Shown in pieces: positions 41,831 to 54,800 of a stretch of DNA of 64,000 nucleotides; the first letter of the stretch is position 1, and the number at the start of each line of letters is the position of its first letter. Both the position numbers and the translations under genes were made by a program. The notes beneath the pieces are model-generated. The model was given only the letters and a program-made list of their open reading frames with translations, was not told the origin of the DNA and made no database searches. This DNA is from Tubulanus polymorphus (Eukaryota > Nemertea > Palaeonemertea > Tubulaniformes > Tubulanidae), in assembly GCF_964204645.1 (NCBI RefSeq), contig NC_134025.1:16462001-16526000 (forward strand), in the 5' to 3' direction.

Positions 41831-42839
41831 CTAAAATTGTATTGCAATATCGATTTCTGTGAAATCTTTAGTTGATTTGGTTTTTGGGAGAAGTATTTTT
41901 ATTTGCACTACAGAAAATATCATTGATATTTGTGCAAAGTCCGGGAAAAATAGCTTTTTCTCAAATCGGATGGATGACCTTGATATGCTTATTAGCCATG
42001 TGCTCAAACTGAAAATTCAATCAAATTTTATTCAGCAAAAAAAATACCAAATCCAATTCAATTTTACTTAATTGAACTAGGTTAAACAGCAAATCCAATT
42101 CAATTTTGTTTTATTGAGCAAATTTCAGAAAATTCAATTCTATTTCGCATTCAAATCACTAAGACCAAGGGAAAAGATTTATCTGCGGTATTTGTTCCTG
42201 ACAGCCCCAGTCCCTGTCTGTGCTAGTTATGAAATCACGATTGAATTGTGTAAATTATTAGCCTGGGATTGACTAGTCCATCGAGCTGAGAGTGTATTTG
42301 GACAAATTCAACCCACAGAATGCATCATTTGCCATTTTATGAAAGCTGACCAGCGGCCATAGTGCCCCTTGCGGCTCTTGTTAGTGTTTCATTTTTACGA
42401 ATATTGTTGACAATATTATTATTGATTTGATATACATTTAAATGTTTAAGTCAAGTAACCAAATAACATTGACTCTCATATAGAATTACTTTTATATGAA
42501 GTTGCGGCATCTAATGGATTAGCCTAGAACAATAGACTAAGTTGGAAATGTAGCAAACATAATGTCTCTATTTTACCCTTCAAGATAGCATCGCCAGATT
42601 TTTAGCTCTGCTGTGACTAGGGTTGGCCGATGATCCTTTGATGTCCGTCCCTCCGGTATCAACTGATATTGGTGTCACTTTTTTTCTCCATTAATAAGGG
42701 AATTTTCACAAAATTTGTTAACCTTGGTAGCCTCTTATTCGCTATCGAACAACATTCCAATCAAACTATTGGTTGGGCCACCAGGGGCGTTAAAAAAAAA
42801 TGATGTGCGAATTTATGTCACATATTCTCAGTAACTATA
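41831..42839. other. Intron sequence, no gene recognised
   Basis: AT-rich, with repeated AATCCAATTCAATTTT pieces (42050-42110). It probably contains the 5' limit of the LINE near its left edge. Confidence 0.5.
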
Positions 42840-43122
42840 CATTTGATATATGCAAAACTCGGTACATTTTTTTATTTGAGCATTTGTTTCAATGGTATTC
42901 GGCCTAAATAACGTATAATTCATGTGATTATTGACCTGTGAAACCTTCATTAAAATTCCCTGAAAACCTGTTTTAGGCGGGAAAATTCTTAGCTCTGGCA
43001 AATAGAATTGCATTAACCTAGATCAGGGGCGTTGTCTCTACAAGCAAATGTGATCGGCAGTTTTTAGGATGTACGGGAATTTCTTCACAACATACAGCAT
43101 TTCATTCCACTAGGTACTGTAC
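42840..43122. repeat. Family-G dispersed repeat, copy 1
   Basis: Blocks GGCGGGAAAATTCTTAGCTCT and GGGGCGTTGTCTCTA align with 56550-56880 (GGTGGGAAAATTCTTAGCTC). No conserved frame. Confidence 0.7.
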
Positions 43123-43558
43123 ACATGCGAATGGTAAACGGTAGGCTACCACCATGATATGATATCACCAATCAAGATAGATCATTTTATTCAATTTTAC
43201 CAGAGTTGTTTATTGGAGGAAAATATCATTGTTAAGTACGCCGAGAACAACCATGTTGTATCATCAATCAGTTGACTGACATTGTAAAATTCGATTCGGC
43301 TATATTCTAATATAAGTTTTCACTTTAGGACGCCCTACCCGCCTGCTGCGCACTCATAAGGCGGTAGCACCCTCTTACGCACTCGGCAGAGATTCGCTTT
43401 GTAATGCGCGCCGGGAAAAAATACCTTTTATTATCTTTTCCATGCGTTAAACAACAGTGATTGAATTTACGCGTTGTTTGTCGTAAATTGCAATATTGCG
43501 ATGGTTATGCTGTAGCGGCCTCGGTAGCTCATTGAGATAAGGCGTGATGATGTTGTAA
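43123..43558 (+). repeat. Family-B copy 3, 5' part (truncated)
   Basis: Matches the middle of family B (18100-18570): GGTAAACGGTAGGCTACCAC to the first half of the tRNA-like region (43515-43558), which breaks off before the B box. The second part of the unit lies at 46220-46955. Confidence 0.8.
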
Positions 43559-43559
43559 T

Positions 43560-45330
43560 GGGTCCAAAAATCGAATTTTTGCTAACAAATGAGGTTGTAA
43601 CTTTGACCCAAAGTCATGCAATCTACTATTTTTATGTGCAACATGTACCTTGATCATGCGGCTAAAATCTGTTGGAAATGGAATTTTGAATTTCGCGTTC
43701 ATTTTAGAGAAATCGACGAATTTGTGGCGATTTTTAAATAAATTCCAAGGAGCATTTTGTTTCATAAAACGTCCAGAAGGCCGTTGTACATGGTTAAATT
43801 GATGTAAAATAAATGCTGCCTGCAGTTAGCTGATCTCCCGCAGTCAATCAATGTAAGGCCATATTCGATAATACGACGCAGACAAACCGGTCTATTAATC
43901 TGCTCGAATATTGGTGTGCCATTTCTTAGGATTTACTTTCTCATTTCCCAGTCATTGGACAGTTTTATTATATGTTTATTTTAAATTTCATAGTCGTCGT
44001 ATTGTTTCCGTCTCCCTATTGTATTATGAAAAAACCGCAGATTCAATCGATCCGCTACATCGTCGTGGCGCGCACAATCGAATTGGCCCAGACCCGGTGC
44101 CGCGCGGAATGACATTAGATGGTTAGATTTTCTTTCGATTAAGCATCTATTTTATGCAGTAAGTAATTATTTATATCGTAGAGTGCTGATGATATAGTTT
44201 ACAGGATGAAGAAGTAAAGGTACACTGTCATAGACCGTAAAACTATCATAAATTGTGCCTTTACTCGCGCGATGTGTTTCAATTCAATTTATCCAGTCAA
44301 TCGCCGTGTGTACGGTGTAATTTACAGGGCTTTCAAAATACTCGTTCAAGCCGTCGGCCATCGCATCCGACTTTGAGTAAGAATTCTGCGACGGCTATGA
44401 AATATCTCGTCTGATATCAATGATGGTATGAAAGCTGTGATCAGTGGCTATTATATTTAAATGTAAGCCTACTGCAGTCAGTGTGCATCGCGTGAAAATT
44501 TGCCTCAGACATGTGGCCTAGTTTAAGTCTTCGGGAAATTGACTCCCTTCAAAACAACTGCCAATCATACTAGTGACTGCCTGTGTTTAAGGAGTAGTGT
44601 CTATTCGATGAATTGTCTCATTTTGAGCACAGATGCACAAGGTGAAAACTTTGTTTGGTGAACTCACAGAGACACTCGCAGAGACAATTAGTTTGGGTAG
44701 CCTAATAGCATCAATGTGCTCTTAAGCTGGCTGCTTAACCAATCAACAGTTACTAATTCCCATCACTGCGGTCAATTACACTAGCAAATCAATTAATTTG
44801 ATATTTTAAAAAATCAAAATATGCAATTTCATGTATACACTATTCCTAATTACTGGCTATTATCAGTATTATTGTGCTTTTTTAGATAGAGAATCTGATT
44901 TAAGCATGTCCATGAAATTTCAATAAATAAGTCTCCGTAACCTAAAGATAACTAGTTATGAGATAACTAAATATTGCTGTGAAAAAAGCACTGTGTCAGT
45001 GGTCGGGGAAAATTTTGCAACTGTTATTTCTTTGCCTGCAACTGGTATCTTTAAATCAAACTGGTGTGGTGGGTGCATAAAAGAATCAACCGAAATTTAC
45101 CAACCGAATAAATAATGGACAATCCCGATTCTAATATCAAAAGAACGGAAAACAGTGATACGGTTTGGGGTTGACAATCGTTTTGTTATCCGATTTGTAC
45201 CAGTGCACAATAAAATCATTTACAGGCTGCGTAATCGGCATTCACTATAGGTTTCACTTGTTCGTGTTTTTACAATTGTGACTAGGTTAAGCGTCCCTTG
45301 CCTGTTTTATGCGTCGACAATACTGCTTTC
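43560..45330. other. Insert between family-B parts, no gene recognised
   Basis: A 78-codon minus-strand frame (43529-43765) and a 71-codon plus-strand frame (43911-44126) have no known domain. The stretch up to 46205 ends in GATCCGTGGGTCTCTTG, similar to the family-B 3' end, so it may be a related element. Confidence 0.5.
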
Positions 45331-45334
45331 CATT

Positions 45335-45815
45335 TCCAATTTACTGTGGACCTCTTTCCACATGGCCGACTTATGACTTACTTTTGACACAGGAATTCTC
45401 CGTGTACACGAAAAATCAAAAACCGTTTGACATGATTTCATGAAATTGTTATGGTATGTGCATGTATGGCGGTATGGTGGGTAACTCTTTTGGGGAATCT
45501 ATGATTCAAGATGGCCGAATTATGACCTATTTTTGACACGTGTACGTGATAACTAAAAAATCGTTTGAGAAAATTTCATCAAATTTATATTAGATGTGTA
45601 TGATACTATGATGTAAAACCTTATTGTTTTGGGGACTTCTCCGATTCAAGATGGCTGACACCATTTTGACACAGGAACTTTCCGTATACACGATAACTCG
45701 AAAACCGTTTGGGATAAATTAATGACATTTTAATGGTATGTGTATGATAATATTAAAAGGAACTGTTTTGTTCGCGGAACTTCTCCAATTCAAGATGGCT
45801 GACTTATGACCTACT
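45335..45815. repeat. Tandem repeat, about 145 bp, with AAGATGGC motif
   Basis: Three to four diverged units, each with CAAGATGGCTGA or a variant, TTTTGACACAGGAA, a GTACACGA block, AAACCGTTTG and GGTATGTGTATGAT. The AAGATGGC core resembles YY1 sites. Confidence 0.75.
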
Positions 45816-46219
45816 TTGAACTTATTATTGTTACCCTGTCTTCTGTACTTATTGTAGATGCTTCATCTGTTTCTACACTGCCCTGGGATTTTGTGATTAA
45901 AGCTGTGTGTATGAGCGTGCATTTTGACAAAACTATGTTTATTTTCTACTTGGGTCAATAGCACAGAAATCAGAAAGTTGTGTGCATGAACCGAGCATAG
46001 CAAACTCTGGTGCATGTGGCGAATAACTTTACTGCCATATTGCCAACAGTGATGTGTAAGCAACTACTTATTTACACTGTTCCTATATCATCTGTTCATT
46101 AGCCCCACAATTCATTCCACATCCCAATGGTCCCACATCTGATTAGTTCAACGTCTAAATGGTCCCTCAATTTTTTCATTTGACTTATTGCGCCCGAGAT
46201 ATAAAGATCCGTGGGTCTC

Positions 46220-46955
46220 TTGTTTGGAATTGAATCGAGCGGCCTCGGTAGCTCAGTGAGATAAGGCGTGATGCTGTTGAATCCACTATCAATGCTGAGT
46301 GACAAGTGGGTTCGAGTCCTGCTGGCTGCGAACAGTGTGCGGGCAACACTTCAAAGGCCGTACCGTCGTGAGGTTAAATGAAAAATCCAATAGGAATAGT
46401 CTTGGGAAACCAAGATCCAAACGACGTACGTAAAGCCAAACAAACAAAAAGACAAACAAACAATCATGAGCCGGCCTCAGTGACACCAACGCCGGCATCG
46501 CTCTCTGCGACGTTTTGCATGTGCACTTGCATCAGAGCTTGGAGCTCTAAGATCAGAGGGTCTTGCAATTGCATTCAGAAAAATCGTTCTGTTTTTGTTT
46601 TCATTATTCAGTGGGGCCTAACAGTTCATGCGTAAAAATGGGTTTTTGTATCCAAATCTTGATTGATATAAATATCTTGGCTGGGACATGATGAAAAACA
46701 TCAGAATAAACTAGTTTCGTCTTTTTAACAGAATCACATTAATGAGGTTTAACAGTACAAATAGCCTAGGCTAAATCGTTCGGCAGAAAATAAATTCATT
46801 TTCAGGAATAAAATCGTACTAGACAAATAGACCTTTAAGTCTGTGGTCCTCCCAATCAACATCGTCATAGAAGATTTGCCGGCAGATGTAAAACATTATA
46901 ACCACTTAATACCACAGTATAATCTCCCAATGCTTCAAGGCCCATGGGCCTCTTG
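46220..46955 (+). repeat. Family-B copy 3, 3' part
   Basis: Starts GGAATTGAATCGAG, contains a whole tRNA-like region (46239-46331) and runs to the common 3' end CAAGGCCCATGGGCCTCTTG. It is very close to copies 1 and 2, so the family has been active recently. Confidence 0.88.
46239..46331 (+). repeat. tRNA-derived SINE-type promoter region
   Basis: Same layout as at 29226: TAGCTCAGTGAG and GGTTCGAGTCC with pairing ends GCGGCC/GGCTGC. Confidence 0.72.
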
Positions 46956-46959
46956 TTAA

Positions 46960-47878
46960 TGAATTGTTATTTCTCGTGGCCATAAATTACTAAGCAGCAA
47001 ATTATTCATGCTTGGTGTATAACCTAGTGTTAAAATCCAGGGTTTCAAATGATCCGCTGATATTATAATAATAGTGACATGATAATTAATTACTAAGTGA
47101 GTGAGTAGATATGTAATTAATTAAGGAACAACAAAATGAAATAAATCAAAGAGAAATGAATCAAAGTAAAAATATATGGAAGTAAAATAAATAGTGGGTG
47201 ATATGGGTGTACAAATACCATTAATGATAGTCTGAGGATAAGTCTAGACGTATTATATTTTATATATCTGGATCTTTATTATAACTGGACTTATTCCTCG
47301 GATACTTTCTTTAAAATTTGCAAAATTGGGGTCCAATATTCAACCCCCAAAGAGCCCAAACAGTGAATTGCAGAAAGAATGTGCCATTGACTTTTAGCCT
47401 TCAGGCGGTTGTAAACAACTTTTGTCCTTGCACAGATCTGAAAACCGAAGATAAAAACTTCCTCGCACAATACTTTTTGATGTCAGAATTTTCTAAAGTG
47501 AAACACCTCTTGTGGCAGATCGAAACACGCCTCAATTCCTCATAATGACCTACAGTTCAGTCTGGGGAAATATATGATGTTTACAGTCCTTTATAACGTT
47601 AATTTATCAAAATATAGATGAGTATTTGTAGATCTGAGTGGTCTTAAGGATATTTGATTGATTTTATCGTACATTGTAGTAAGGTAAGAATGATAAGAGT
47701 AATAATCTGCTTTTGATGAAAGAGTGGAATGAAAAGGACAATAAAAATGTCTAAGGACTTACAATAAGATTTTTAGCCAAGTCAGAAAACCCGAATGACA
47801 AAATGCTTGTTTTGTCGAGTGTTGGAACTCTTCATGGAAAGTTTATCTTTATTAAAGCGACTGGTCTCTCTGTTTCAG
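46960..47878. other. Intron sequence, no gene recognised
   Basis: AT-rich. A short piece (46985-47050) resembles family F. The stretch ends in the TGTTTCAG acceptor of the next KCNQ1 exon. Confidence 0.55.
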
Positions 47879-47989
47879 ATCACTGTGACAACAATAGGTT
47901 ATGGCGATACTGTACCTCAAACTTGGATGGGAAAAATTGTGGCCTCCTGCTTTTCGGTTTTTGCTATTTCCTTTTTTGCACTTCCTGCT
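47879..47989 (+). CDS. KCNQ1: KCNQ1-type K+ channel exon: selectivity filter and S6
   Basis: The 111-bp exon lies between a TGTTTCAG acceptor and a GTAAGT donor, phase 0 at both sides. It encodes [20 protein letters not shown] and [23 protein letters not shown] is the potassium selectivity filter and the S6 helix follows, with the PA of the PAG hinge at the exon end. The length matches the vertebrate exon. The filter is intact, so this looks like a functional channel. Longer plus-strand open frames in this area read through the exon borders and are not real. Confidence 0.97.
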
Positions 47990-48072
47990 GTAAGTATTAA
48001 GCATAAACATAATAGGAGTGTAGTAGTTCATGTGGAAAATGTTTATTTGCTGTTTATGTATTCACTTTTTAG

Positions 48073-49252
<1,180 letters not shown>

Positions 49253-49257
49253 AAAAG

Positions 49258-49495
49258 TGTCGGGGATTTGTGTAAGGGTTAATTACAGCTAGGGGGTTAA
49301 CGTTCTGTTTGGCTGGTCAGTGTACAGGTGGATGCACGCTGGCTATTGGTCAGTTGTGACAATTGGGTCAGGGGCTTGGTAAGTCTTTATATCAATGTAT
49401 TATAGAGTATAAGTTTAGTTGGCAAATAAAGTGTGTGGAGATCACACAGACATATATATTGAACCACGTCTTGACTTCTCATAGATTTACCCACA
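49258..49495 (+). repeat. BEL/Pao 5' LTR
   Basis: 238-bp direct repeat of 56247-56484. A primer-binding-like TTTTTGGTCCCTCGG follows within a few bases. Confidence 0.95.
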
Positions 49496-49609
49496 TGCTT
49501 TTTGGTCCCTCGGAGCGCGGAGATGTGAGTCCATACTCAAACCTTGGATTTATGACTTTATACTTTAACTTTATGTTCATACGCAAAACCTGGATATAAG
49601 GTGTTTTAT

Positions 49610-50744
49610 CCACAGGGGCTCGTTACGATAGCTGGGGGTCCAAAATCAAAGATTTGACCCAGTATCCTAGGTACCACCTATAAAAAAAGAAAAGGGAGCT
49701 AACATTTTGACATACAAGAATTGACCTTCTCATTTCAACCCCTCATAACTTCGTAACCGATCGACCGATTTACACGAAATTAGATTCGTTTCATTCCCAA
49801 GAGGTGACTTTTTCGTTTGAGACCTTCCCCGATGAAATCGGACCGGAGACGCCCGAGAAATCACGACTCAAATCCGAAAAAACGGGTCAAAATATCCAAA
49901 GCCGGAATTACTAGGACGGCTTGAAGTGCTCAATTTCGGACGAAAAACGATGATTTGACGCGGTTCCCGGACGTTAATCTTCACATATCATACATTGCTG
50001 GAAAGCTTATGAACTGACCTTATTGACAGACGCGTTTATTTGATAATCCGTTCCGATACCCGCGACTGGCGAGCTGATAATCCAGATTGATTATTCCGGC
50101 CGCCATTAACTGCGTGACGTCATGAGAAATCCCAGCATGCAACGCTAGATAATTGACATATTCAGTCGACCAATCACGTATCGCGAATTTATCAGTCCTC
50201 AGAGCCCGTGACGTCACACTCTCAATGGCGGTTCAGTGACGCTTAAAGTGCGTATTTATCGGTTCGGTGCGTATTATCACCTCGCTTGTCGCCGGTTTCG
50301 GAACGGATTATCAAATAAACGCATTTTTCAATAAGGTCAGTTCATAAGCTTTCCAGCGATGTATGATATGTGAAGATCAACGTCCGGGAACCGCGTCAAC
50401 TCATCGTTTTTCGTCGTGAATCGACTACTCCGAGACGTCCTAGTAATTCCGGCTTTGGCTATTTTGACTCGTTTTTTCGGATTTGAGTCGTGATTTCTCG
50501 GGTGTCTCTTATCCGATTTTGTCGCGGAAGGTCTCAAACGAAAAAGTAACCTCTTAGGAATGAAACGAAACCAATTTCGAGCGAATCGGTCGATGGGTTA
50601 CGAAGTTATGAGCGATTGAAATGAGAAGGTCAATTCTAGTATGTCAAAATGTAAGCTCCCTTTTCTTTTTTTATAGGTGGTACCTAGGATACTGGGTCAA
50701 ATCTTTGATTTTGGACCCCCAGCTATCGTAACGAGCCCCTGTGG
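49610..50744. mobile_element. Foldback element, 1.13 kb near-palindrome
   Basis: The outer arms (about 49610-50085 and 50270-50744) are reverse complements with scattered mismatches; the ends are CCACAGGGGCTCGTT and AACGAGCCCCTGTGG. Flanks share TTTTAT (49604-49609 and 50745-50750). The central part also pairs (GCCGCCATT with AATGGCGG, both next to TGACGTCA), so almost the whole element folds on itself. It has no transposase. Removing it rejoins the BEL/Pao leader. Confidence 0.88.
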
Positions 50745-50764
50745 TTTTATCGTATTTCGTCGAG

Positions 50765-52357
50765 ATGTCTGAAAAGAGGTTAACGAGACGACGTGGAGGC
50801 CATTATGCGGCCGCAGGTAAACTAATTAAAGAGGTGGATGCGATTATTGTGACTCAAACCATTCAAAGACCGGATTTATTGCGTTTAGAAAGAATTAGTT
50901 CGAGTTTAAATGATCAATTGGATTATATCGCAGTATTGGACTTGGAGATTTTGGACGTTATCGACGATGATGCGGCATATGAAACCAGTTTTTCAACGTA
51001 TTCAGACAAACTACTTAAACTTCGAGACAAGCACCTTACTTACGGTCAATATGTTTCTGGAAAAACTGCGAAACCGGTGCCACCTACTCCTGGTGATAAA
51101 TCAAAAGTGCGATTACCTCACTTGTCTTTACCCAAATTCAGTGGGAAAATTCTAGAATGGGAACAGTTCTGGGACGGTTTTAAGGCTGCGGTGCATGATG
51201 TTTCGGAAACTCTTATACCTGGGGTGCAGAAATTTCAGCATTTGCGTAATCAATAAGAAGGTGATGCTAAGAACTGTATTGCGGGTTTATCGTTAACCGC
51301 CGCTAATTATACTGCGGCGATAGTACTGTTAAAAGATCGTTATGGTCAAATTCATAAGATCATATCTGCTCATCTGAAAGAATTAGTGGACTTACAAGCT
51401 CCTGCTGATTCACCATCGAGTTTCCGGACATTTCGTGACTCTATAGAGTCTCATATAAGGTCGTTAGACGCACTTGGTAAAAGTTCTGATTCTTATGGCG
51501 ATATGTTATCATCTGTAATTCTGCATAAGTTACCGAGATCCGTTAGAAGAAATTTAATTCGTTCTCGCAGAAATAAAGAGTTATCGTTACAGCAATTGCG
51601 TGATTTTATGTCGGAGGAACTGGAAATTATGAATGCGGGATTAGATTACACTGTAGATGACTCTAGTGAACTTACGGATATTTCTAGTTTACCGGTTTTC
51701 GACAATAATCAACAAAACAGCAGTAATAAGTCTACGAAGAATCTCAAATGTGGATTATGCGATAAACAACATAAAGTTACCGACTGTAATCTAAACGGGA
51801 AAGCTAAACTAGCAGCAGTTCGTTGGCGGAATTTATGTTTTAACTGTCTTAAAACTGGACATCGTTCGTTTAACTGTAAGTCGACTTTTCTTTGTCGGAA
51901 GTGTAATAAGCGACATCATTCAGCTCTGTGCGACTCGTTTATAGAAAAGGTAAATTCTTCAATTAACAACGTTAGCCAGTCTAATAAGAGTAATGATTCG
52001 ACATCTAATAGCGTACCGAGGGTCGGACTCGGATCACCTCAGCCTACTGATAGTGGACAACCAGAGATTCAGTCATTAAAAGTTGATTTACCGGTGAAGG
52101 ATGTTAGTCAAAACTTTTCGAGTATTAATAAGTCATCGTGTAGTAATGTTCTACTTAAAACTGCGCTAGCTCCGGTCAGTAATGGAAGTGATAATTCGTT
52201 TTCTCATAATGCGAATATTATGCTGGATGATGGATCTCAGTGTACTTTCATTATGACACAGTTGGCCGCTCAGTTAAAATTATCGCCTATAGGGAAAGAA
52301 AATCTGAACGTTTCTACATTCGGTACACGGATTATGTTTCGAGAGAGTGTGATTTAG
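50765..52357 (+). pseudogene. BEL/Pao gag and protease (broken)
   Basis: The native start is the ATG at 50765 (MSEKRLTRRRGG); upstream codons are foldback sequence. Gag contains PKFSGKILEWEQFWDGFKAA, the usual BEL gag core, interrupted by one TAA (51254-51256), and continues in the same frame through HLKELVDLQAP to three zinc knuckles: CGLCDKQHKVTDC, CFNCLKTGHRSFNC and CRKCNKRHHSALC. The protease follows with the active site MLDDGSQCTF. The frame ends at TAG 52355-52357 and the RT continues in another frame. Gag packages the RNA; the retropepsin matures the polyprotein. The copy cannot make it. Confidence 0.92.
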
Positions 52358-52381
52358 TTTAATTACATTTACATTGTGTAG

Positions 52382-53777
52382 ATAAATCGTATTTATCTAT
52401 TCGTGCATTGGTTGTTCCGCATATAACCAATCCAGTGTTCGTGGCTGACCGTACGAATATTAACAATATACAGTCACATGGATTAAAGTTAGCTCATCCG
52501 TTGACAGAACCTGTGGGTCGATTCGATATATTGCTTTTGATTGGTGCAGACCAGTATTATGACATTGTGACCGATGAAGTTATTCGATTTGACGACTGTA
52601 ACACTGTCGCAGTGGGTTCGAAAGTCGGATTTATATTAGCTGGACCAATATGTTCGTCTACGTGGGATTCTACGCCGTCAGTTATGATTGTGAACACTGA
52701 GAATCAATTACTTGAAAGTTTCTGGTCGTTGGAGAATATTGGAATACACGATAAAATCTGTCCGAACAAGGATGTTCTATCAGATTATGTTGATACAGGT
52801 ATTCAACTGCGCGATGGGAAATATTATGCGAAATTCCCATGGAAGGATTCTCATCCGGAACTTCCTACTAATCGTTTCATTGCTGAGAAACTTACTCGTA
52901 GTACCGTTCGTAGACTTGGTAAGAAACCCGATTTATTAGCGAAATATCACGAAATTATGATGGATCAGTTGTCTCGGGATTTTATAGAACTTGTTGACTT
53001 GGATAAGCCGGTATCTGATAAAGAGCATTATATAGCACACCATTGCGTATTCAGAGATAGTGCTACTACGCCCATACGAGTAGTTTTTAACTGTTCTAGC
53101 CGTTCTGGGAAAGACAAACCGTGTCTTAATGACTGCTTGGAGTCCGGGCCTCCGTTGTTGAATAATATTACGTCGATTTTACTCTGTTTTCGTACCGGTT
53201 ACTATGGATTTACTTCGGATATCGAAAAGGCGTTCCTTAATATAGCTTTAGAAGAAGAGGATAGAGATTCGACACGCTTCTCTGGTTGAGTGACCCTACT
53301 GATGTAGAAAGTGACTTTGTCGTGTATCGTTTTAAGTCTGTGTTATTCGGTGCGTCGAGCTCGCCTTTTATTTTAAATGCGACCCTGCTGAAACACTTAA
53401 GTTTACAGAATGCTGATAACGCAACCGTGCGTGACGATATTAAAGAGTCGTTATATGTGGATAACGTTATATCAGAAGCAGATACTATCAGTGAATCGAT
53501 TGAACATTATAAAGCTTCGAGAAGTATTATGTCTGATGGTGGATTCAATATTCGTTCGTGGTCATCTAATTGCGATGACGTCACTAGATTAGCTGACTCT
53601 GATGGAGTATTAGAAAAGAGTACTGAAGTCATTGTTCTCTGCCTTCGATGGAATACCGTTAGTGACATGTTGTCATTGAATGGAAAAACTGTGCTACAAG
53701 ACTCTCAAGATCTAGTTACGAAACGGAATATTCTTCATTCGTCTGCAACTATGTACGATCCGCTTGGATTTCTATGA
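52382..53777 (+). pseudogene. BEL/Pao reverse transcriptase (broken)
   Basis: The frame from 52382 has the linker with RFDILLLIGADQYYDI and FWSLENIGIHDK, then fingers and motif A (FTSDIEKAFLNIALEEED). A frameshift at about 53285 moves to the next frame: motif B VLFGASSSPFILNATLLKH and the catalytic box LYVDNVI, then ATMYDPLGFL, which ends in TGA (53775-53777). YVDN in place of YVDD is usual for part of the BEL group. Two lesions make it inactive. Confidence 0.9.
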
Positions 53778-54800
53778 CCGTTACTTATCACCGCTAAGAC
53801 TTTGTTACAAGACATTTGGCGAAAAGGTTATGATTGGGATGATAAGTTACCGCCCGATTTTGAAGATGGCTGGAACAAGATTAAGTCAGATATTCAAAGC
53901 GCATCTTTGGTAATATCGAGGAGATATTTTGATCGACCTATTGACTCTGAGTGTACGATTCATGTTTTCGGCGATTCTTCGCAAACGTCTTATGGAGCTG
54001 TGGCGTATATAGTGAATAACAATGATCTGTCGTTTCTGATGTCTTAATCGAAAGTTGCTTCAGTCAAGCCGATAACTATTCCAAGACTGGAACTGTTAGC
54101 ATCGCTAGTTACTGCAAGATAAGCCGATCATTTAATGTTGAGTTTAAAATCGAGGATTCCGAGATTGAATTGCGTATTATGGTCTGACAATCAGGCTGTT
54201 CTCACGTGGATCATGTCGCCTCATAATATGAAATTGGATAGATTTGTTTCGAATCGTATCGCGGAGATTAAACGTTTGACTGGTAATTTTCAATGGAGAT
54301 ATTGCCCGTCGAGAGATAACCCCGCTGACATTGTATCACGAGGATCGAATCTACGATGTTTGCTGGATTCGAAGCTGTGGTGGCATGGACCGGAATGGCT
54401 ACCTAATGAAGAACTTTGGCCTAAGTGGACAATATCAAACAATAGTCGGGATAGTTGTGAAATTCCCAGTACTGAAGATTGTTTTCTGAGTACAAATAGT
54501 GTGGTATCGATACCCGAGTCTGGATTATCTGTTGTTATAGATATGAGTCGATACTCATCACTAAATAGACTTAAGCGTATTACAGCTTGGATATATCGTT
54601 TTATTAACAACATTAAGGATAAAACTAACCGTAAAACTGGAGGTTTGACAGCTCGTGAGCTTAAATTCGTGGAACTTCAGTGGATGAAAGACAGTCAGAG
54701 AGCTTCATATAGTACTGTTTTATCAGATTTAGTAAATGGTCGTAAGTCTAAACAACAGATAGTTGGACAACTACAGTTAAGACTAGATGATAATTCGTAA
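53778..54800 (+). pseudogene. BEL/Pao RNase H and tether region (broken)
   Basis: The same frame continues after the TGA with LLQDIWRKGYDWDDKLP. RNase H residues: IHVFGDSSQTSYGA (Asp), ITIPRLELLASL (Glu) and VLWSDNQAVLTWI (Asp), then NPADIVSRG. Three TAA codons interrupt it: 54045-54047, 54120-54122 and 54798-54800. No frameshift is needed within this part. RNase H removes the RNA strand during cDNA synthesis. Confidence 0.9.

Noticed and set aside
49741-50580. Protein gene within the foldback element
   Set aside because: Only short frames (65-66 codons) occur on the minus strand of each arm. They mirror the palindrome and have no known domain.
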